Of a DNA stretch of 46,249 bases, positions 30,853 to 38,997 are shown piece after piece. This stretch comes from Spirochaetes bacterium ADurb.Bin133. Its GTDB lineage: Bacteria; Spirochaetota; GWE2-31-10; MWDO01. The stretch spans positions 1 to 46,249 of the forward strand of contig MWDO01000022.1 of NCBI GenBank assembly GCA_002070605.1, read 5' to 3'. The notes under the pieces are model-generated. The model had not been told where the DNA came from. It did no database searches and worked only from the letters and a program-made list of their open reading frames with translations. Numbering within the stretch: the stretch's first letter is position 1; the number at the start of each line of letters is the position of its first letter. The position numbers and the translations under genes were made by a program.

Positions 30853-32445
30853 TTATTTTGCTAATTTAAGTTTTTCTAAAATAGAAATAACAGCCGTTTG
30901 ATCCGACCATTCGTATTCGGTCGTATTAAAGCACATAGTCTCCTCGTGCCCTTTACCGCAAATTACGACAATATCGCCCTCTTTAGCTTCAAATATTGCC
31001 GTTTCAATCGCCTTATATCTAGAATTGACGGAGAATTCCTGAAAAATTTTGATACGCCTATCCTCTTTTAAAAATTCGCAATAATTAATCTGTTTGAATT
31101 TATCAATTTCTTGTATTTCTATCCCCATTCCTTTTAAGATCTCAACGTTAATTAAACTCAAATCCTCTACTCTGGGATCTTCCGGGCATAAATAAATATA
31201 TTTTGAAAATTTGAAAGCGATTTTGCCCATATTTTCTCTTTTGCTTTTATCGCGCATTCCGGCGCACCCGAATACCGCTCTGATATTGCAATTCTCTCTT
31301 AGTTTTTCGGTTAGGGAAGAGAGAAGCTCGTTTAAGGCGTTTTCAGTATGAGCAAAATCGACGATAATTGAAAACGGTTTTTTCTGTAGAAACTCCATTC
31401 TCCCTTTTACTCCTGAAAAATCTGAAAGAATTGAATTTAACGGGATAGAAACCGGTCCGTCTTCAATAACGGAATTAACCGCTTCAATCGCCAAAGAGGC
31501 GTTTATTCTATTATAATCCGTATCAAATTCTTCCCTTAACGATATATTATTATATACCTGTTTGGAAAAAGTTTTGTATCTGATATTATTGTTTTTACAC
31601 AAAGATTCCAGTTTAACAAACGATCGTTTATCCATATCGTTGAGTATAACTTGACCTTTATCTTTTAGTCTTTCCGTAATTAATCTCGCTTTAGAGTTAA
31701 AATAGTTATCCCATGTTTTATGGTAGTCAAGATGCTCCGTAGTTATATTTGTTACTACGGCAATATCAAAAAAAGCCATAGCAAGTCTACCCATCGCTAA
31801 AGAGTGCGACGTGGTCTCGACGATAACGTAGTCTATATCTTTAAGTTCGTCTCTCGATAAGAGCTGATAGAGCTCTTGAGAACTAGGGGTAGTAGTATGG
31901 AAACCTGTGTCCGCAAATTTGCCGTTTGTCAACATTCCTAAAGTCGATATAGCCGCCGTTCTTTTGCCTAACTTTTTTAAGATATGATAAATAAGCGAAA
32001 CCGTCGTCGTTTTTCCGTCCGTGCCCGTTACCGCTATATATTTTTTTTTGTTCCAGTCTATTTTTGCTAAAGGTAAGAGATTGGAATTTAAAAAAGCGGA
32101 CTTTTCGTCAGAGGTCATTTTACCGGACAAATATTGTTTTATAAGTTCGTCGGTTAGACTCCCTACTTCATATATTAATATATTCTTGTCTTTAAAATAC
32201 GTTCGCTCGGGGTGATCCTCTCTGAAAGCGCTTGAATAAATATACAAATCGATTTTAGAAACGTCTATTTTTTGGGAAAATTCTAAAGCGCTATCTCCGG
32301 TTAAAATATTATTTTCTATTCCCAGCGCCTTTATTCTCTCGTTTAACGTCTTGTCTGTTCCATAAACTTCATTTCCCAAAGTTATATAATACTGCGCCAG
32401 AAGAGAAGCGCCTTGACCGCCAATTCCTGAAATAAAAACCTTCAT
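30853..32445 (-). CDS. Mur ligase with MurC-like N-terminal and MurE-like catalytic and C-terminal domains
   Basis: 530 residues from ATG 32445 (GGAG upstream; the in-frame TTG at 32460 is less likely). The N-terminal Rossmann domain (VFISGIGGQGASLLAQYY...VYGTD) resembles MurC/Mpl. Then comes a Mur ATP loop GTDGKTT (about 141-147), a MurE-type HTTTPSSQELY and VIVETTSHSL, and the C-terminal IIVDFAHTEN and CGKGHE motifs. The MurE specificity loop reads EDPR where DAP enzymes have DNPR. It should add the third peptide residue to UDP-MurNAc-Ala-Glu. The added amino acid (DAP, Lys or ornithine) is uncertain. Confidence 0.8.
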   Translation of the reverse strand: MKVFISGIGGQGASLLAQYYITLGNEVYGTDKTLNERIKALGIENNILTGDSALEFSQKIDVSKIDLYIYSSAFREDHPERTYFKDKNILIYEVGSLTDELIKQYLSGKMTSDEKSAFLNSNLLPLAKIDWNKKKYIAVTGTDGKTTTVSLIYHILKKLGKRTAAISTLGMLTNGKFADTGFHTTTPSSQELYQLLSRDELKDIDYVIVETTSHSLAMGRLAMAFFDIAVVTNITTEHLDYHKTWDNYFNSKARLITERLKDKGQVILNDMDKRSFVKLESLCKNNNIRYKTFSKQVYNNISLREEFDTDYNRINASLAIEAVNSVIEDGPVSIPLNSILSDFSGVKGRMEFLQKKPFSIIVDFAHTENALNELLSSLTEKLRENCNIRAVFGCAGMRDKSKRENMGKIAFKFSKYIYLCPEDPRVEDLSLINVEILKGMGIEIQEIDKFKQINYCEFLKEDRRIKIFQEFSVNSRYKAIETAIFEAKEGDIVVICGKGHEETMCFNTTEYEWSDQTAVISILEKLKLAK

Positions 32446-32480
32446 CTTGTAACGCTCCAAATGATTATAAAGGGGAAAGG

Positions 32481-34031
32481 TTAGTTTGTAAATTTCATTC
32501 TACCGTCGATGACAGGCTTGACAGTTTTTTTAGCGGCTAAATAATCGTATAGAACTTCGCGGGTTAAGGCGCAATAGTCGACAAACCCTTTTTTTTCTTT
32601 AAATAACTCGTAACCGTCGCCGCCTATAGCCAACCAAGAATTAATCGCTACTTTATAAGTCTTGTCTCTATTTAGTTGAGTTTTGTTGAGATATAATTCG
32701 TAAACTTCGCCGCTGGAGTTGTACATAAATTTTATACCTCCGACTTGAAGAAAACTTCCGTATCCTTTTCTGCTTATTGAATATTCTAGAATTTTGATAA
32801 TTTCCCTGCCGGTTAAATTCACAGTTACTACGGAGTTATCGTACGGCATCGCTTTATCAAGACTTGTTCTGTTAATTGAATTATCGATTGATTCTTTGTA
32901 ATTAATTCCTCCGGAGTTTTGGAGAACTACGTCGGCTTTTGTATAATCTAAAATTGCGTCGCATAATAGATTGCCGAATTCATTTTCCCGGGTCCTAATA
33001 GTTTTTAGATCGATCGAAGCGCCGTTTGTTATTGTAGCTATTTTTTTAGAAAGGATTCTATCTTTATTTTTCATCGCTTTTTCAATATTTGATAAGGTTT
33101 TTTCATCTTCGGATATTTTTTCTCCGACCAGAGTTCCGTTTACTTTAAAATTAACCGGATGATTTGCGTATTTATACGACTTAACTTTTTTATTCGTTAT
33201 CGTTAGATCTATCTCTCCAACATACAAGCCCCACTTCATAGTTTGAAAAATAGGAATTCCGTTAACGACTTCGGCGTCTGAAAAGTTTAAACCGGTTCTA
33301 CCGTCTATAATAAGATCGACTCCCTTAACGCTGTTTGCCAACGTCCGACTGCCGACGTTTGAGTCGTCGGGATAATAACCTAAATGCGTAAGACCGATGA
33401 TAATATCGACTTTCTGTTTTTTAAGCTCGTTGATAGCGTCTCTTGCCGCTTTGATCGGATCTGATATCAGATAATCGTTTTTATTTTCGGCAGGTATTAA
33501 ATTTCGAACGTCTTCGGTTATTACCGAGAAAATACCAACTTTTATCCCCTTGTATCCCCCAAATTTTTTTATATGATAGCCGTCGCTTAGGAGCTCTTCC
33601 CGCTTTGTTAACGTGAGCGTTGAGACGTTAGCGGAGAGGTAATAAAATTCGGCTCTATTATTTATAGCGTCAAAATCCGATCTGGAACGTTGCAATTCCG
33701 TGATACCGATAGCCGCCGCGTCGTATGGTATCGAATTATACCCGGCTATATCCGTCGCTCCGTTAAAAAGATTTGACTCGGGTCTTCCCGTAAATATACT
33801 TCCGGTATCTAATATCAGAACGTTGTTTTTTTTTCTGTTGCCCGCTAATTTTGATATGAGAGTAGCGCGCGCCGGAATTCCGCCTTGATCGTCCGCTTCC
33901 ATATTTCTGAATTTTAAAGGTCGTCCGTTGTTATCGCAGGTAAATAAAATCTTAAGATTTATTGTATTTGAAAATGTAAAATAATTTGTAAAGCAAAATA
34001 AACTAAAGAAAATTGCCGTTAATATTCTCAT
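32481..34031 (-). CDS. Secreted 5'-nucleotidase-family protein with degenerate metal site (predicted pseudoenzyme)
   Basis: 516 residues with a signal peptide (about 1-21), metallophosphatase-like domain (about 25-310) and 5'-nucleotidase C-terminal substrate domain (about 330-510, with NEFGNLLCDAIL, NSGGIN and AIGGDGYELF). Compared with UshA, the metal ligands read: TNDxHG as TCDNNG (D33 kept, His to N35 region), GGD as TGS (S78), GNHE as GITE (I110-T111), GGHSQ as DGRTG (R245); only LTHLG (H216) is intact. Hydrolysis is therefore unlikely, and the protein may be a nucleotide- or ligand-binding relic. Periplasmic. It lies upstream of the murE-like gene on the same strand, 35 bases apart. Confidence 0.85.
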   Translation of the reverse strand: MRILTAIFFSLFCFTNYFTFSNTINLKILFTCDNNGRPLKFRNMEADDQGGIPARATLISKLAGNRKKNNVLILDTGSIFTGRPESNLFNGATDIAGYNSIPYDAAAIGITELQRSRSDFDAINNRAEFYYLSANVSTLTLTKREELLSDGYHIKKFGGYKGIKVGIFSVITEDVRNLIPAENKNDYLISDPIKAARDAINELKKQKVDIIIGLTHLGYYPDDSNVGSRTLANSVKGVDLIIDGRTGLNFSDAEVVNGIPIFQTMKWGLYVGEIDLTITNKKVKSYKYANHPVNFKVNGTLVGEKISEDEKTLSNIEKAMKNKDRILSKKIATITNGASIDLKTIRTRENEFGNLLCDAILDYTKADVVLQNSGGINYKESIDNSINRTSLDKAMPYDNSVVTVNLTGREIIKILEYSISRKGYGSFLQVGGIKFMYNSSGEVYELYLNKTQLNRDKTYKVAINSWLAIGGDGYELFKEKKGFVDYCALTREVLYDYLAAKKTVKPVIDGRMKFTN

Positions 34032-34119
34032 TTTATCCCCATAATTGTATTAATTAAAAAAATCATTTTTATTATATATCGTAAAAAACAACGATTCAAA
34101 TTAACTTTATCTTCATTTT

Positions 34120-34860
34120 TTATTTAGATTTGTCTTTTATTTTACTTGTATTACTAATATTGGTTAGACTTTGATTTTTTTCAATAAATTTGTTTATTTT
34201 ATCATATCCGTCGAAAAAATCTCCCAAGTAAATAACCAGCGGAACGTTTGGAAATACGTCTAACTCTTTTGATATGTTAAAAAGGTTTTTTTTATTTTCC
34301 GCATATTCTAAAGGATAATAATAAAAAGTTGCGTTCATTTTTCGGGATAACTTCGATAACTCCTTAGAGGTTTCTAAACATTTATGGCAACTCCTAAAGG
34401 AAAACAGAGATATTATTCTGTTATCGTTTAAAGTTTTCTCGTCTAGAATTCTTTTAAAGATAAAAACTTCGTCGTCCGACTCTTTTTCGCTTGGAGATAA
34501 AACTTTCCCTTTTATTTGAAACAGTATTTTATCGCTATTATTGTCGTTAGTATATATATCCAGTTCTTTTGATATATCTCCTTTAAATTCTTTGGTCGAC
34601 ATTTCAAACCTAACCATTAGCGATTTGGAAGGATTTATAAAGACCTTTTTCATCGGCATAAAAATTGATTCGCAATTAGATCTGAACGTTATTTTAACGG
34701 TATCGGGGTCCAAATTCTCAAAAAATATTTCGCCGCTTACTATTTTACCTCCGCTAACTTCGCCGAAATCAAAAAACGGCGGCGTTACGGTAATTTTGGG
34801 TTGCGAAAAACAGCAAAAATTAAATAAAATAAAAACCGGTATTATAAATTTTTTTTTCAT
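34120..34860 (-). CDS. Exported DUF1573-like Ig domain fused to thioredoxin-like CxxC domain
   Basis: 246 residues. Signal peptide (about 1-19), a DUF1573/ASH-type beta domain (PPFFDFGEVSGGKIVSGEIFFEN..., about 22-120), then a thioredoxin-like segment with SCHKC (C158, C161) and a later FPNVPLVIYLGDFFDGYDKI, where VP resembles the cis-Pro loop. It probably acts as an envelope thiol-disulfide or redox-sensing protein. First gene of the minus-strand group, divergent from the barrel gene at 34956. Confidence 0.65.
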   Translation of the reverse strand: MKKKFIIPVFILFNFCCFSQPKITVTPPFFDFGEVSGGKIVSGEIFFENLDPDTVKITFRSNCESIFMPMKKVFINPSKSLMVRFEMSTKEFKGDISKELDIYTNDNNSDKILFQIKGKVLSPSEKESDDEVFIFKRILDEKTLNDNRIISLFSFRSCHKCLETSKELSKLSRKMNATFYYYPLEYAENKKNLFNISKELDVFPNVPLVIYLGDFFDGYDKINKFIEKNQSLTNISNTSKIKDKSK

Positions 34861-34903
34861 ATTTTTATAATAATATACAAAAAGTTTTTTTAAAAGAGAT
34901 TTA

Positions 34904-34931
34904 TTGATTTTTTAATATTTTGCGCTATTAT
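34904..34931 (+). promoter_or_regulatory. Promoter of the barrel/WG-repeat pair
   Basis: TTGATT, 16-base spacer, TATTAT. The -10 lies in ATTTTGCGCTATTAT, identical to 3197-3211. Confidence 0.45.
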
Positions 34932-34955
34932 AACGAAAAATAGTTGGAGATGCGC

Positions 34956-36071
34956 GTGAAAAAGATATTTGCTCTAATTCTCATTTTGACAATTGCTTTT
35001 AACGTCTTTTCCGAAGAGGGCGAGCAAATCGACAAGGGAGCTGAAAAGGTAAAAGATAAGGAGAATCCGGATATTAAATTGAAAGATTTATGTATTCCCG
35101 AGATATATTCGAAAACTTCGGCGGAATTCCGATTTTCCGACTCTTCAAACGATCCAACGCGTTTTGACTTTACTCCTATGAAAAATTCTCCCGTCTTTAA
35201 AGAGGAATTTGGCGCGTTTATAAAGCTTGATATTTTTAAAAATAAAAATGTTATTTTCGGTCCGTACGTTTATAGCGAACTGGGAGGTAAGATGGATAGA
35301 AGAGAGGCGAATAACGGCGGAAATACCTTTGTATTTGAAGAATTTAACGCGTTGGGCGAGACCGGAATAAAAGCGGGATTTGAGTTTGGAAATTATACGT
35401 TTACGGGCTCTTCTCTTGTTTTTTCAATTCCTCTGCATATAAAATTTGATATTAACGACAAAGACGACGTTTTGGCGCTTCCGGACGGCTCAAATCAGAT
35501 TGAATTTTATTCAAACCTAAACGTCGGGACGAATTTGGGAATTTTGTTAGAATTAAAAAGTAAGATTAATTATTTGAGTTTTATTCTTGAAAATTATTTG
35601 ATAGCGACCGCCGATTTGCTTTATGTAGATAACGCCTACGGGAAAACTCGAGCTTATATTGAAGAGAAAAATATTTTGGAATTTAACATAAAGCCGTTTA
35701 ATTTTATAAGCAAAATGATAGATATACAGCTTGCTATTAATAATAGAGCGATATTTTATTACGATTGCATTAATTTCGGCGTTAAGGAGAGAGCGTATTT
35801 TGAAATCGAGTGGGACGGATTTAAACATTTTGGCGTAAGCTATAAACCGATAATTTATAATTTTAGTTTAAAAATTCCAAAAACAAATATTTACGACGCG
35901 TACGATCAATTTCAGTCGCTATCGACTGAAGTCGAGGTCTTTTTTGGAAATAAAAATATTGAAGTTTCGTTGTCTTACGAACCGACATATTGGGCGTTAG
36001 ACAAAGCCAAAATTAATACGGACGATATAAGGTCGCATACTTTAAAAGGAGCTGTCGAATTAAAATTCTAA
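34956..36071 (+). CDS. Outer-membrane beta-barrel-like protein
   Basis: 371 residues from GTG 34956, chosen because GGAG lies seven bases upstream and a clean signal peptide (KKIFALILILTIAFNVFSEE) follows; upstream TTG and ATG codons overlap that ribosome site. The body alternates short polar and aromatic strands and ends HTLKGAVELKF, a barrel-type C-terminal strand. No channel family recognised. Its last codons overlap the start proposed for the WG-repeat gene. Confidence 0.6.
   Translation: MKKIFALILILTIAFNVFSEEGEQIDKGAEKVKDKENPDIKLKDLCIPEIYSKTSAEFRFSDSSNDPTRFDFTPMKNSPVFKEEFGAFIKLDIFKNKNVIFGPYVYSELGGKMDRREANNGGNTFVFEEFNALGETGIKAGFEFGNYTFTGSSLVFSIPLHIKFDINDKDDVLALPDGSNQIEFYSNLNVGTNLGILLELKSKINYLSFILENYLIATADLLYVDNAYGKTRAYIEEKNILEFNIKPFNFISKMIDIQLAINNRAIFYYDCINFGVKERAYFEIEWDGFKHFGVSYKPIIYNFSLKIPKTNIYDAYDQFQSLSTEVEVFFGNKNIEVSLSYEPTYWALDKAKINTDDIRSHTLKGAVELKF
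36044..36051 (+). promoter_or_regulatory. Ribosome binding site supporting an AUU start
   Basis: AAAAGGAG ends seven bases before ATT 36059. No ATG, GTG or TTG lies at a suitable distance that would keep the signal peptide. Confidence 0.55.
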
Positions 36072-37192
36072 TTGGCAAATCAATTCTTTTAACGTCGCTC
36101 TTTTTCTTTGCAAATATTAACGACTTATATTCGAATAATTTGTTATTGATTTATCAAGGCGGAAAATACGGATTCGCAGATATTTCCGGTGCCGTCGTTA
36201 TTCAGCCGAAATTTGATTTTGCAAAAGACTTCAAGGAGAATAGGGCTGAAATCGGGAAAATAAGCGAGCAGTCTCTAGATGCGCTAGCAAGCGGAGTTTC
36301 CATTAAATATGGATTTATAGATAATTTTGGGGAGTTCGCGGCGTTTCCCATATACGACGAAGTTAAAGCGTATAAAAACGGGTACGCCAGAGTAAGGATA
36401 GGTAAGAAATGGGGCTACATAGATTACGCCGGCAAGTTGGTTATACCCGCTATATACGACGATGCGTGGGATTTTTACGAAGAGAGGGCTTTAACGTATT
36501 TGAATAGGAAGTTTGGTTATATAGATAGAAGCGGAAATTTTGTAATACCGGCTATTTACGACGGAGGCGATCATTTTGGTTCGGGATTAGCCCCGGTGAA
36601 AAAAAACGGGAAGTGGGGGTATATTAATAAAAACGGCAAACCGGCGTCGCGATTTATGTTTAATAGGGCGAAGCGATTTAATTACGGTTTGGCTCGAATA
36701 AAAATAGATAAATATTGGGGATTTATAAACGAAAAATGCGCCGTCGTCGTCGAGCCGCAATTTTCAAAAGCTGAAGATTTTGACGGCGGTCGTTATTCTT
36801 TGGTTTATTATCATAAAAAATGGGGCGCGATAGACGCTAAAGGGGCGTATGTTATCCCTCCTATTTACGACGAAATAAAAAGTTACGGCGGCGGCTTGTT
36901 TCCCGTAAGATTGCGCAATAAGTGGGGATACGTTGATAATAAAAATGTTTTGAAGATACCGTTTTTATATGAAAAAGGAGAAACTTTTAGCGAGGGGCTT
37001 GCCGCCGTAAGAATAGATAAACTTTGGGGATTTGTCGACGCAGACGGAAATATTTCGATAACTCCCCGGTACGCTTACGTTAGTCGGTTCAAAAATGGCG
37101 CGGCTCGGATAGGAGAGAGCAAGGCTTTTGAAAGATATTTTGGATACGTTGATAAAAACGGAAAAATTATTTGGAAATTCGAAAATAAATAG
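36059..37192 (+). CDS. Exported WG-repeat (WG beta-rep) protein, probable AUU start
   Basis: 377 residues if translation starts at ATT 36059. That start gives a signal peptide (IKILIGKSILLTSLFFFANI, then NDLYSNN); starting at the first standard codon, TTG 36140, would remove it. The mature part is about ten WG repeats (KYGFAD, KYGFID, KWGYID, KFGYID, KWGYIN, YWGFIN, KWGAID, KWGYVD, LWGFVD, YFGYVD). WG repeats build interaction surfaces; no enzyme is implied. The 13-base overlap with the barrel gene suggests translational coupling. Confidence 0.75.
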   Translation: MKILIGKSILLTSLFFFANINDLYSNNLLLIYQGGKYGFADISGAVVIQPKFDFAKDFKENRAEIGKISEQSLDALASGVSIKYGFIDNFGEFAAFPIYDEVKAYKNGYARVRIGKKWGYIDYAGKLVIPAIYDDAWDFYEERALTYLNRKFGYIDRSGNFVIPAIYDGGDHFGSGLAPVKKNGKWGYINKNGKPASRFMFNRAKRFNYGLARIKIDKYWGFINEKCAVVVEPQFSKAEDFDGGRYSLVYYHKKWGAIDAKGAYVIPPIYDEIKSYGGGLFPVRLRNKWGYVDNKNVLKIPFLYEKGETFSEGLAAVRIDKLWGFVDADGNISITPRYAYVSRFKNGAARIGESKAFERYFGYVDKNGKIIWKFENK

Positions 37193-37265
37193 TTTTTTTA
37201 AAAATAGATTGATATAAAGTAAAAAAAGTAGTTTAATTAATATTAGAGGTATAAAAATATCTGTT

Positions 37266-38063
37266 ATGATAAACGAGAAGGTTGATAGCAATATTATACA
37301 TTTTTATCAAAAGGTTTTAGACAAAACTACCTTGATACGTTTTACTACCGATTTTACTTTAAGAATATTCGCTCTTTTTTATAGAAAACAGCACGACGGT
37401 TTGTTGGGAAGAGAATCGAATAAAATAATTCAGTCCATACAAGCTACGCTTTTTGCCCGTATTAATGACTATATAAAAGATATAGATATCTCTCCGCATA
37501 ATATAATAGAGATAAAATTTGAGAAAGATAACGCCATACCTTCCGTTTCGCTTCATCATGAAGAGAAAGAGTCCGATACCTTGCTGAACGTTTTCTTTAA
37601 GAAGATCAGTTGGGATGAAATAAACGAATTCCGAGTTTTTTTAGTAAGATATTTGCAATACTATTTATCAAAATTTCATTCGCCTTTTTTTAAAACCGAA
37701 GAACAGATAAAAAAGAACGTATCAAACTTGTCGTATATTATTCAGGAACTTTTACAAAATGCAAACGCGTACAGTTACGGACCTTACGATTACGAATTGG
37801 AACTGAAATATTCAAAAAATAAATTTTACGTAACGGTAAGTAATTTTGCGGATGAAAATAATGTTAAGATATTAAAGACTATTATCGACGAGATAAAATC
37901 TACAAAAGATATGAAAACCTTACTGCTAAAATATATGTTAAGCGAGGATAAACATTTAGGTATTATTTCTTGCGTTTTTAATTATAAAATAACGGATTTT
38001 AATTTTTCATATATTGATAATAAAATTGCTCATATTAATTTAACGATCGACGCCGAGAGTTAA
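37266..38063 (+). CDS. GHKL-type ATPase protein without phosphoacceptor domain (SiaB-like)
   Basis: 265 residues, soluble. Residues about 145-205 contain an N-box-like LSYIIQELLQNANAYSYG and following strands (YELELKYSKNKFYVTVSNF), as in anti-sigma or SiaB-type kinase ATPase domains. A clear G1 box (DxGxG) is not visible; NFADENN may replace it. The N-terminal half is helical and unassigned. It could phosphorylate or bind a STAS protein such as the product of 29762-30589. Moderately sure of the fold, not of the role. Confidence 0.5.
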   Translation: MINEKVDSNIIHFYQKVLDKTTLIRFTTDFTLRIFALFYRKQHDGLLGRESNKIIQSIQATLFARINDYIKDIDISPHNIIEIKFEKDNAIPSVSLHHEEKESDTLLNVFFKKISWDEINEFRVFLVRYLQYYLSKFHSPFFKTEEQIKKNVSNLSYIIQELLQNANAYSYGPYDYELELKYSKNKFYVTVSNFADENNVKILKTIIDEIKSTKDMKTLLLKYMLSEDKHLGIISCVFNYKITDFNFSYIDNKIAHINLTIDAES

Positions 38064-38201
38064 TTAGTATGTTTTAAAATACGGCTGTATTATGCCGAAA
38101 GATTTAAAAAAAATTGGGATTATCCAATAGTCCAAAGCTGCTAAGTTTTGAATTTTGGATCAGCTCAATTAATAATTATATTATAATTTTAGGAGAGTAA
38201 T

Positions 38202-38981
38202 ATGATGGAGAAAGAAGATTTGGTCTCGTTGTCAATCTCGGAGTTGAAGAAAATCGCTACCGGGATAGGAATCAAATTTGATCAAAAATCGAAAAAAAGC
38301 GAATTGGTCGAGATTTTATTAAAGAGCGGCGCAAATATTAAGCCCTTTGTTGAAAAAACCGAGTTAATTCAAGATGAATATTCTGGAAATTTATCGTCGA
38401 ATAATTTTAAAGACGACTACCGACCTAGCAAAGTATATAAAGAAAATTCAGAGCTTCCAAAAAGCTATGGAAAAAATAGATTGGTGTTTATGATAAGAGA
38501 TCCGTATTGGGCATTTGCATATTGGGAAATATCTAAAGAGGTTTTTGACCAATATCAATTAAGCGACAAGGAGATGTTCATAAGAGTTTACGATATCACT
38601 ACGACGGACAAGGTCGATTCTGCCGATTCGTTTTTTGATATGAAGATTGACAGCTCCGCGTCGAATTGGTATATCAAATTACCTCAACCCAATAGAAAGT
38701 ATGTGGCGGACTATGGTTTTTTTAAAGAAACCTATTATGTGTCTTTGTTGAGGTCTAACGTCGTTATGTCTCCCAGAGACGATATATCGGATCAGATCGA
38801 CGCGGAGTGGTCGTTAACGGAAGATCAATTCAGACAGATCCTTAAAGCAAGCGGAGCCGATCAGATGTTTGAACAGATAGGGAGTCAAGAATTAATGAAA
38901 TTTCTTGCGGGCAACGTATCGGATAACGAATCGAGCGATTCTTTGGCGTCGCCTAGTTCGCCGTTCGGACCTCTTAATTAG
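38202..38981 (+). CDS. DUF4912 protein with N-terminal SAP/Rho-like helix domain
   Basis: 259 residues. The N-terminal LSISELKKIATGIGIKFDQKSKKSELVEIL (written in part here as SELKKIATGIGI) is a Rho N-terminal or SAP-like fold. The DUF4912 region (about 85-210) carries VFMIRDPYWAFAYWEIS and VADYGFFKETYYVSLLRSN. The family has carbohydrate-associated, Ig-like features and regularly sits beside GH57 enzymes, as here with a 16-base gap. It probably helps glucan branching or glycogen handling. RBS TAGGAGAG. Confidence 0.85.
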   Translation: MMEKEDLVSLSISELKKIATGIGIKFDQKSKKSELVEILLKSGANIKPFVEKTELIQDEYSGNLSSNNFKDDYRPSKVYKENSELPKSYGKNRLVFMIRDPYWAFAYWEISKEVFDQYQLSDKEMFIRVYDITTTDKVDSADSFFDMKIDSSASNWYIKLPQPNRKYVADYGFFKETYYVSLLRSNVVMSPRDDISDQIDAEWSLTEDQFRQILKASGADQMFEQIGSQELMKFLAGNVSDNESSDSLASPSSPFGPLN

Positions 38982-38997
38982 AACATAGGGAGATAAA

